Assembly (NCBI GenBank): GCA_024663395.1
Contig: JANFAH010000007.1
Location: 1,798,001-1,862,000, forward strand
Length of the DNA: 64,000 bases
From: Pisolithus tinctorius
Lineage: Eukaryota; Basidiomycota; Agaricomycetes; Boletales; Pisolithaceae
Direction of reading: 5' to 3'
Below are positions 47,201 to 55,600 of this stretch, piece after piece (within the stretch, counting starts at the first letter, position 1; each line of letters opens with the position of its first letter). The notes beneath the pieces are model-generated. The model searched no databases. It saw only the letters and a program-made list of their open reading frames with translations, and was not told the DNA's origin. The position numbers and the translations under genes are program-made.

Positions 47201-48984
47201 CTACTTGGCCTTGGCCATAGTTTCATCCTCCCTGCTGGACTCCTCCTCCTTGTCCTCGCTGTGGGCCTTCAGCCAGTCAGCCTCCTTGTGCAGCTCATCA
47301 GAATCAAGCTCAGATGAGCCTGAGTCCAAGGGGGACACTGCCATCCTGAAGCCATAGGACTCGTCAAGCATCACCTCAAGTGCATTGGTGATCCTACCAG
47401 AGTTCTCAGCCACGGCCTTATGGGCCTTGAAGAGACCCACCAGGTTGTTTGCAATAAGCCCAGCAATGTCAATCAAGCACTTGAGCTTGTCTTCCAAGCC
47501 TGAGAACGCTGCCACACTGGGCCCCCTTGGTCTGCTCCCACTGGTCTCGCCTTCATCAACATCCAGCACCTCCAGCAGCTTGTCGATGGCCTTTGCCTTC
47601 TTCTTACTTGGCCTGGGCTTAGGCATTTCATCGTCAGCCTTCCTCTTTTTCCCCTTGTCAGCTTTTGGAGCAGCCTGTCATAACCGTGCGTTCGTCATAG
47701 GTCTTTACTCACTCCGCAACCTTTTCCGCTGGTCGTTCGCTCACTCCGCACCAACTCCGCCCACCTTCTATCGTCTACAAACCATCTCCGCTCCAACTGT
47801 TGTCGGACTTGTGTTACTCTCCTACCAGACCGAGCGGTCCATTCTCTGAGGGGTCATGTGACTACCTTCGCAGTCAGGTACTCTGCAGCGCGCTCACCAC
47901 ATGGTCCAGTGTCTGGACTATTTCCTTTTCTAGATGTTCTGTGTTACCCGTTCGTATGTCCTCCATCTACCCTTCATTCATCGTCCAGGAAATTTTACTT
48001 GAAAATTTATGAGTCTCCATATGTCAGTTCTGATTCCGGTTACTGTACCTCTGTAGCAGTATAAAAGCATGTACTGTACTCCGCTGTTCTTCAGTACGAA
48101 TATCAACTTAGTTCCTACTCCCTCTGATTCCGTCTTCTGCCTGTCGGAGTTATCTCCGACTCTCCGTCTGTACTCTCCCTCTGAAATATGAGGGCTGAGA
48201 TCATGCAAGGGGGTAGCACACGAGCTAAACCCGACGCCCTCACTCCGCTCCGCCTCTGTCTCAGTGGTCTTTGTTCCTGCCGACACTCTGCTAGTCAGAG
48301 TTCTGTTCTTCTGTGTTGGACTTGCTTCCGGACCCTCCTCTAGACCTTGTTTAGCGTCGGAGTTGGTCGGAGTAGGCCCGGACTTGACACAGCCTTAGGA
48401 CCAGCCTCGGCATCCTTCCTGTCTCCTGGCCACTGGCACTTGCCTTTGGATTGGTTGCAGTGCATGCAGGCAACCCTTTTCTTGTTGCCATCTACGAGGA
48501 ACTTGCAGATGACCTGTGCCCAAGTACAATGGGTACAGCTAGAGGGTGTTAGATGAAAAGAGCACAGGTGGTAGAAAAATACTCACCCAGGGTCCATCAC
48601 CACCCTTTTCACTTCACCCCCAGCCTCACCACTAGCACCCCCAGTGCTGGCCTCATCACTCTTACCAGCCTTGGCCTTGTGCTTGCACTCGGCCTCCTGC
48701 CTCTCCTCCTCTTCACACACTCTCCTCTCCTCAGCCTCCCACACTGCCTTCTCAGCCTCAATCTGCTCCCTCTCCACTCTCTTGGCCTCCAGCCATGCCT
48801 GCTCTTCCTGCCAGGCTTGCTCTGCTGCCTTTCACCTCTTCCTTTCCTTTGACTTGGCCTTCATCACTTCCTCCTCATCATTGGTGTCATATTGAATGGC
48901 ATCATCTGACACCTGGGTCCAGTCAATGACAACCCAGCCTTTGTCGTTCTTGTCTGTCACAGTGATTGGCCTTGATTTGGACAT
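47201..48984 (-). pseudogene. Antisense Zn2Cys6-cluster gene carried by Gypsy-B
   Basis: The start is at 48984 (MSKSRPITVTDK), the stop at 47201. Regions in order: a short acidic start with VVIDWTQ; a Glu/Lys/Ala-rich coiled coil; a 48-nt intron (48539-48586, GTGAGT..CTAAC..TAG); a cluster C-x2-C-x6-C-x12-C-x2-C-x6-C, exactly Zn2Cys6 spacing; a Lys-rich nuclear-localisation-like stretch (KPRPSKKKAKAIDK); a helical C-terminus (IANNLVGLFKAHKAV) and an acidic tail. Solo LTR A (47676-48389) splits it after the cluster, and there is one TGA at about 48833. Zn2Cys6 proteins bind DNA in fungal transcription control. It lies between pol and the 3' LTR on the opposite strand, so its intron would survive reverse transcription. 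A second copy is at 26331. Confidence 0.82.
47676..48389 (+). repeat. Solo LTR A in the antisense gene
   Basis: 714 bp, TGTCATAACCGTGCG to GGACTTGACA, flanked by CAGCC on both sides (47671-47675 and 48390-48394). CpG-rich, hence younger than the element around it. Confidence 0.95.
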
Positions 48985-49108
48985 GATGGTTAGGATGAGA
49001 AAGAAAGATGCAAAGGCTTAGTGGGCCACAAGTATCATTTTTTCAAACTCAGCTGATTTTTGGACTCAGCCTACCACCCTCACAGGGGTCTCATGGGTTC
49101 AACCCCTA

Positions 49109-49120
49109 AGAGGGGGATAC
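49109..49120 (+). other. Polypurine tract of Gypsy-B
   Basis: AAGAGGGGGATAC immediately precedes the 3' LTR, the normal plus-strand primer site. The same tract is at 26193-26207 (minus strand). Confidence 0.8.
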
Positions 49121-49645
49121 TGTCATAGTCGTGCCTTGACCCTGGCTGGACTTGGCCTCACATCTGTTCAGTCCAGCCTCAGCCTTGTCAACCATCTACC
49201 CCCAGTTGGTCTAGTGTGGTGAACACTGCTTTGCAGTGTCTGTCATTTCAGTTGAATCCTGCCTGGTCCTGTCCCTGGCCCACCCTGTCCCAGTCTCTGT
49301 CACCTTAGTCATATCTTACTAATACCTGTCTTACCAATCACCTTAGCAATCCTTGCAAGACCAGCATTACCAGTCTCTGTACTATAGCTAACTCTAGTAT
49401 ATAAACTTGTAGATACTCAGCCTGTACCTCTCAGTCTGAAATCAACAAAGTTAACTCTGATAACCCTGTCTTGGCCTTGGACTCAGACTGAGACCCACGC
49501 AAGGGAATAGTGCTGTATCCTCAGTTGCTAAGTCCAAACAGTCCATCCTTCTGTATCTTCATCTTTACCCCTGACTCCAACCCCTTGGTCTTGCGCCTGC
49601 TTCAGTCTCTGGTCTGGCCTCAACCCAGACACCCCAAACTTGACA
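49121..49645 (+). repeat. 3' LTR B of the complete Gypsy-B
   Basis: 525 bp, partner of 33073-33597. Followed by ACATG, the right target duplication. Confidence 0.93.
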
Positions 49646-49823
49646 ACATGTATGATAGCTTTTTCCAAGGTGCTAGCAATGCCCCCCCTACCATGTAGTA
49701 TGTGTAGCATGAGTCAGTGTATCATAGCTACAGAAATGAACTGTGTCAAATGTGTTGGCATCCCTCCAGCCTGTGCATTGAACAAAGGTTGGATTAGATT
49801 TCAGTAGTACATGATGGATGTAG

Positions 49824-51560
49824 CTAAAACAAACTAGTGACTTCTTCCTTGAAGAAGTCAGATTCCACATCTGATTCACTGTCCACAGTACTCTGTGCTC
49901 ACTCCACCAAAATATGTTGATAATTGGCCCACATGGCCATTGCAATATTGTCCCGCATCCCATGCATGAGTATGTGTTCTTCTAAGCTCCTCGTTCCTTC
50001 TGTGGCTTGGGGATTAGTATGCAGGCCTGGCTGCTGCTCACCCTCATCATCTCCATCAAGAGAAATATCATCTGTGCCCTCCTTGCTCTCACCATGCATA
50101 CAAATAAAATTGTGAATGGCACAAAGTGCAGTGGGGATCCATGCTTGTATATCAATGTCATATTCCAGCACCAGAAGGAGTATTTGAAAGTGACACTTTA
50201 GGATGCCAAAGATTCATTCTATGACATTTTGTGCTGACATGTGCCACAAGTTGAAAAGCTCCTCCTTATTTGCTGGTCTGAGAGGAAATGAATAAATAAA
50301 TAAAATGGTGAGCAAGACAAAAAACATACCACATGTTAGCATGGCCCCATTCTGCAAGATGATACCAGATGCCCCAGTAGGGGACTAGCAACTCTTGACA
50401 TGAGGGGTAGCCAGCATCAGCGAGGAGATATTTTCCATTGGGGATTTGGAGGTTGGTGGATGTTGCATCACCATAGACACAGGTGTCCATTGCAGATCCT
50501 TCCCACCCTGTCAGCATATAAACAAACTTCAGACCAAAATCACAGATGAACAGGCTGTTTTGCGAGAAGAATCCTTTGTGGTTGCAATCACTGTAAGCAT
50601 TTCACAAAATTTCACAACAAAACATGTTGAAAAAAATTGTAAGAAAAGATACCATGTTATCTGGGATGTTTTCACACAAAACATCCAAGAGTAATGTTTT
50701 ATTTTCTCTGCATGTCCTACCTGTAAATATTAATTGATGGTAATGACCATTAGCTTCTAGTCTAATGGGGATTACCATCAATTCATGTTTGCTGGTGGAG
50801 AAGGCAAAGAAAATGAAATATTAATTTTGGATTTTGTCTGTCAAAACATCCATAAAAACATGGTATCTTTTCTTTCAATTTTGTTCAACATGTTTGGTCA
50901 TGAAAAATTGTGAAATGCTTGCAGTGAATAGTTGGAATGTATAATTGAAGGGGGGGATACAGGAATGTGGCAGCCATCTATTGCACCAATCACATTCTGA
51001 AAGTACAGCCAAAATTTGGGGTTGTGTCAGATCTTCGGATGGATGGCTTCACCAGTTGGAAACTGGACATAGGTAATATAAAAGGGCAGTTCTGAAAATA
51101 CAAAGAGCAATTTCTTGAAGTATCTGTAAAAAAATATGAATATCTGATTTGTCACACATATTTTGTATTGAACTCACTGAGATATTGTGTCATTTGACTG
51201 CTGAAAACACTCACCAACATGCCTGACCATCAGGCCAGTCACACATGTGTAGAGGAAAATCGTGAGCTGTTCTTCCAGAGTAACGAATTTTGAGTTGCTG
51301 TGACCAATCTCCTGCAGCTCCTCTATGAGCTGAATAAAAATCTCCTTGCACATACCAAGTTCACAGTGAATATGATCAGGGTGACCAGTTAGGAGTTCTT
51401 GAACCCACATATCTCCAGAGAGTTTGGAGGTGTGGTACAGTATCAGCTCTTTGTGAACACTGGAGCCAACCAGTTCAGCCAACAAGACTAGGAGCATCTG
51501 GAGGGCAGTCAAAATATGCTGCAGTAGTGCTTGGTGCACATCAGGATGATCAGGCAGCAT
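49824..51560 (-). pseudogene. PIF/Harbinger transposase, decayed
   Basis: ATG at 51560 (in-frame stop just upstream). The N-terminal helical domain has SKLSGDMWVQELLTGHP and TLEEQLTIFLYTCVTGL. The DDE domain follows: VIGAIDGCHIPV (first Asp, about 50975), the KYLLADAGYPSCQELL block (second Asp, about 50430), then NVIE before FGI (Glu, about 50225). The C-terminus is AIHNFICMHG and an acidic tail. A CACT-ended MITE (50589-50926) sits between the first and second Asp, and several stops are present (51184-51182, about 51035). It is the catalytic partner of the Myb gene at 31963. Confidence 0.85.
50589..50926. mobile_element. CACT-ended foldback MITE in the transposase
   Basis: 338 bp with inverted repeats of about 130 bp starting CACTG(T/C)AAGCATTTCACA. 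The flanks are AAT on both sides (50586-50588, 50927-50929). CACT ends plus a 3-bp duplication fit a non-autonomous CACTA (En/Spm) element. When it is removed, the transposase frame (HSNY..NHKGFFSQN) resumes. Confidence 0.8.
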
Positions 51561-51688
51561 CTTTGGAGGAGTTCAATTTCCGACATACTGCTGGACCTTA
51601 TGCTGAATTTGTGCACCACCCATCAAACTAGAACAATCCAACAAGTTTCTGAACTGCAACTGAACTGTGCTTTCCATACAAGCTCTTA

Positions 51689-52217
51689 TGGCATTTTGCC
51701 ACTTTGGCCAGTCAGCTCAGGATTTTGCCTCCTGTACTGTCGATGGATCCAGCCCTTTGGCTTCAGTCATCCCTGCCACCATAGCATACACAATGTTAGT
51801 GTCATCTTCATTGGTAGCTAGTTCTTCATTGAATATGTAGGTGGCATTCTCTTGGGATTTAGGGCTGTTAGGGTTGCTGTCACTCTCTCAGAGTTCTTTC
51901 ACAAAGTCAAGAGGGATGTGTCCATCACAAGTGCCTTCCCCTGCATGTAGGAGCCTCATATAGTCTGATTCAAAGTGCTGGGGAGTGGAATGATGAGGTT
52001 GAGGTGGAGGGGGTCAAAATTTTCTCTGAGTGGGTCTGAAATGAGTCTCAGAACTTCTGAAGTTGTTTCAGTGGGTTGCTTGACCATCTGCAGGGCCTCA
52101 GAATTTCCCTGTGAAGCTGCAGAATTTCATTTTGAGGCTTCGGAATTCTCCTGCTCCCCCTTGAGTGGCACACCATGTGGTATGGACACATCTTGGCACT
52201 CAAAAATGACACTTCGT
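51689..52217 (-). pseudogene. pol: Copia pol, integrase C-terminus to RT start (inverted half)
   Basis: Read from 52217 downward it starts ACGAAGTGTCATTTTTG, which continues the integrase frame broken at 11508, with ACGA present at both. It passes through a Ser/Glu-rich linker and reaches ADWPKWQNAI, the usual start of Copia RT, where Harbinger is inserted. Stops are at about 51891 and 51717. Confidence 0.85.
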
Positions 52218-52664
52218 TGTAGGGAATGCGAACCTTTTCCCTATGAGAAGTCACGCTTCTGTTGGGTTGAAGGGAAGGTTTGAGGGGGAAGGATGTAAGA
52301 GAGAGTCGAGGAGGATTCGGGCTTAGGGGTTGTGGCTGAAAAGGGACTTGGTGTCGAGACATAGAGAGCTGACTAAGCGTGCGGGTGGTCACGGTGCATG
52401 CCATGTCACTTAAGAAGTACGGTACTAGTCATCATGGCCTACTAGGAGTCTTGCGGGGAAGAGCAAAATTCACTACTTCAGCTCCTTTCTGCGAAGGTTC
52501 TTCTTTAGAGTCAAGAATTATATTCTCAGGCGAGTTCCCTTTATGTTTGTCTAAAGTACTTACCCTGCATCCAGACCAAAGCCCCTTCAGGGTCGACCCG
52601 ACTCGAGCAGAACCTACCTCTTCCGAAGTCGGAGTTCTCGGCCATCAGAAAACACTTTCTTACA
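52218..52664 (+). repeat. LTR D (5' LTR of Gypsy-D)
   Basis: 447 bp, TGTAGGGAATGCGAACC (terminal hairpin) to TTTCTTACA. Followed by CTTGGAGCCCACCGCGAGG, the stretch shared with elements C and I. Left flank TCGT is the complement of the ACGA that ends the other Copia half. Confidence 0.85.
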
Positions 52665-55600
52665 CTTGGAGCCCACCGCGAGGGGCTTCAACCGACAAAC
52701 AGGAAGTAAAGTACAACCTCAGGCGAACAGCAGCTAGGGTCGCCCACAAGGAGAGACATAAGAAAGCGAAAGAGGCGCTGTAGGGAACGAGTTCAAGTTC
52801 CCTAGGAGAATCCATCTTGGTCAGGGGTTTAGGGGTGGAAGGACTTGTTTTATTTCTTGCCTTTGTTTTTGTGTTTGTACCCCTGGACTTGGTGACGAGC
52901 AGCCGCGTCGCTGACTAAGCACGTGTGCTGTGTTCGCGCGAGTTCAGTTTACCATAACAACCAATCCATGCCACAGGCCCTCAGTAGTAGGGTGATTTAG
53001 TCTCGCATTTCGGCGAGTTTTTGAAGTTAGATTTATTACTTTGGGGAGTACCCAAAGTGCCAGGAGGACTGGCAAGAGTATTAGACAGGCACAGCTAAGT
53101 ATCTTTTTTCTAGTTCGCATTTTTTACTTTTTTACTACACTTCTTTCTCCAGAGAGAACCTCCCTTTTGGGTCGAGAATTATACTCGCCCATCATTACTG
53201 ACTATTACTATTTCTAGGTACATCTATTTTACCTATTCCTACATCTGGAGCCCACCGCGAGGGGGGTTCTGTCCGTTTTGGGGAAAGAAGTCACCGTTTT
53301 ATCACCGAACGAAGTCTTTGCTGGGTTGAGTTGGACAAGCTAAGTATTCAGAGTCTTGATTCTAGCTACCATCTACTCTCAGGAATTCAGGAAATTTTCA
53401 GAGTTATTTTTCGAGCAGCAAATGTCAAGCAAGTGTCGAAGTCGAAGATCCCTCAAGCCGAGAAGCAAGTCCGAAGGGAAACTAATAGTCGAATTTTTGC
53501 GAAGAAGCCGTGAGAATGTGCCGAAAGATCTCGAGGGAATGCCACTGAGGCATTCGAGGGATGCACCATGGTTCTCAGGGTGCGCGTCTGACCTTTTTAG
53601 GTATTTCGAAGAGGTTCGAAGTCTTTGCGAGCGCGAGAACTGCTTCGATGACCAAGAATGGGCGAAATGGGTTTGCTGGTATGCAAGCAGTGAAGTCTCG
53701 GACTCGTGGTATCAATTTGTCGAAGATCGGCTGAGTTGGCCCGAATTCATGGTGGCCATTGCGCGTTTGTATCCTGGGTCCCGGAAAATGGATCAACAGT
53801 ACTCGAGGAATGACCTTTACAGCCTCGTTGACAGCCGGGCAAGAAGAGAAATTCGTACAGAGGAAGAACTGATGAACTACAGACTATATTTTCTAGATTT
53901 AGCAACGTTTCTACAGGTTTCGAAGCAACTCGAGGCTGATGAGCTCGAAGACCTCTATGTACAAGGCTTCGACAAGGAATTCTGGCGCGAAATTATTCGG
54001 AAAATGCGACGCGACGATCGACGGCGACACTCGGACGATCCATGGCCCATGGAGCAGGTAACATACACAGCAACACGACTACTACACACAGGATTTCGCT
54101 CGGAGCGAGCACGAACAAGCACGGGAGACTACTATGAGCCACGAAGTGACCCAGAATCGAGTTCGGACAGGCAACATCTATCTATGAAGTGTTTTCTGCC
54201 TACAGCTACACATGACTCGCTGACGTCCAGTATACAGGGATCTACAGAGTTATCAGGATACATAGAGTGCAAGAAAGTACCGAAGTTAGTTTCGACAAGT
54301 CGCGCGCAGCCACCGAGTTCATCCAAGAAGACAAAGAGTGAAGACCGAAGCCCTGCCAGGCTCGTCGAAGCAGCCACAGCAACCTGTTTTGAGACGGGAG
54401 AGTTTTCCTTGAGTACAAACAGAATACTGACTACTGAGTTACAGGAAGCAGTAGAACTCGAGCAAGTCGAACCTGCATTGGTGGAGGAACCACTCACAAC
54501 GAAAGTCCCATTCGAATTCGAAGCAAATTACAACACTCAAAAGGGTTTTTCTTTTTGTTCGTATCGAGTTTCTCTGATGGCTACTGGTGTGTCACTACAG
54601 GAGTCCTACCTAAGAGGTCGAGGCAATGAAAGGAGCGGCCTCGGAGTTCCTGCAGTCAGCAGAAATACACATCAGTTAACCAATGACCTATTCAGGTCAA
54701 AGATTCTGCTCGAATTCGAAGCCGAAAGGCTCGAAGAACACCCGAAGCCCACAGGAGTTGGAGTCGAAGGGCTCGAAACACTCACAGGCAGTCCCGAAAC
54801 AGATAGGTTGGCATACAAAGAGGTCGTTGACTCATACAGAGCGCCGCGGCACATGAATCACATCGAGTCGAAGGTTATTGCAAGAAGAATTCAGATCGAG
54901 GAGCCATCGAGGCTCGTCATACGAAGGAAGCCGCCAGAAGAAATTTTGCGAATCGAAATGTTGAAGCACGCGGCGAGGATAGATGCCCTTGCACTCGAAA
55001 TATTCCGCAGCCACACAGTATCAGCAATAAATGTTTTATTTGAGGATTCGTCGAGCAAATCGACGCGCGCACTCGGTGTTAGGACTTGCACAGAAAGTCC
55101 TGCGATGTTAACTAAGCGGAGTCACGTGACTGCTCTGCATGTCATGGCCGCGCGCACTCAAGCAACACTACATACTGACGACTCTACTGTTACAGGCCGA
55201 CTATGCAAGATCGCAGCAATCGTAGGATACGAAGAATGGGGCGAACGACGTACCGTGTGGAAGTTACCACGACTACGAGCGACAGCGACAGTGGCAAGAG
55301 CGACAACAACAACACGAGCACGAGCAAGGACGACGACAGCACTGGACTCAGAGCAACAGCCATGCGAGGCTGGAACAGCCATCTTGTGGAGACGAGGCGC
55401 GAGGAGCGCGGGTTCTGGGCTCGACAGAGCAAAGGTTTGTTATGATTTCAGTACATTTTACTTACATCTATTCTACTCTAGGGAAAATGGACATACACGA
55501 CGAAGCACAACGGAGGTCCCCGTGATCGCAGTTCGAGGGTCAACGATGGACTACGAACGAGCGATAGCGACAGCAACGCGGACGACGACTAGACCTAGCG

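Larger units (their letters stand above)
33073..49645 (+). mobile_element. Complete Gypsy-B LTR retrotransposon with three nested insertions
   Basis: Both LTRs are 525 bp (33073-33597, 49121-49645). The flanks are ACATG on both sides (33068-33072, 49646-49650). Order: LTR, gag, protease-RT-RNase H-integrase-chromodomain, antisense Zn2Cys6 gene, purine tract (49109-49120), LTR. Without the palindrome (7788 bp with duplication), the LTR B solo (534 bp) and the LTR A solo (719 bp), the element would be about 7.5 kb. The LTRs differ by a few percent, nearly all transitions at former CpG. It inserted into the Harbinger Myb gene. Confidence 0.92.
31963..49698 (+). pseudogene. Harbinger Myb/SANT-like gene, split by Gypsy-B
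   Basis: The coding text is 31963-33072 plus 49651-49698. ATG 31963 opens a Myb/SANT-like DNA-binding domain (KWTDEEVATLVDYL..KAAESICKLHRSG). Likely introns are GTATGT..GCAG at about 32185-32269 and GTACATATTTGATCTTACAG at about 32360-32379, after which the frame continues with NYDWFAETS and KGWQYLPMMEDIFP. A Ser/Thr-rich tail ends with YDSFFQGASNAPPTM after the Gypsy-B insertion. A stop at about 32780 shows decay. In active elements of this superfamily the Myb protein recruits the transposase to the ends. Confidence 0.8.
31728..51685. mobile_element. PIF/Harbinger DNA transposon (host of nested Gypsy-B)
   Basis: The ends are inverted repeats starting GAGCTTGTATGGAAAG, alike over about 74 bp (31728-31801 and 51612-51685). 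The flanks are TTA on both sides, the 3-bp T-W-A target typical of PIF/Harbinger. Inside lie the two genes of the family, convergent: a Myb/SANT-like gene on plus and a DDE transposase on minus. The original element was about 3.4 kb; the remainder is the nested Gypsy-B. It inserted into Copia pol, which reads through once it is removed. Confidence 0.92.

Noticed and set aside
47978..48286. Frames of about 100 codons in LTR A, also at 19557-19976 and 36337-36687
   Set aside because: Each lies within an LTR and shifts between copies; typical LTR open stretches.
55158..55445. Antisense frames within the element C repeat region
   Set aside because: The low-T, CGA-rich composition leaves several frames open; nothing recognisable is encoded on minus.
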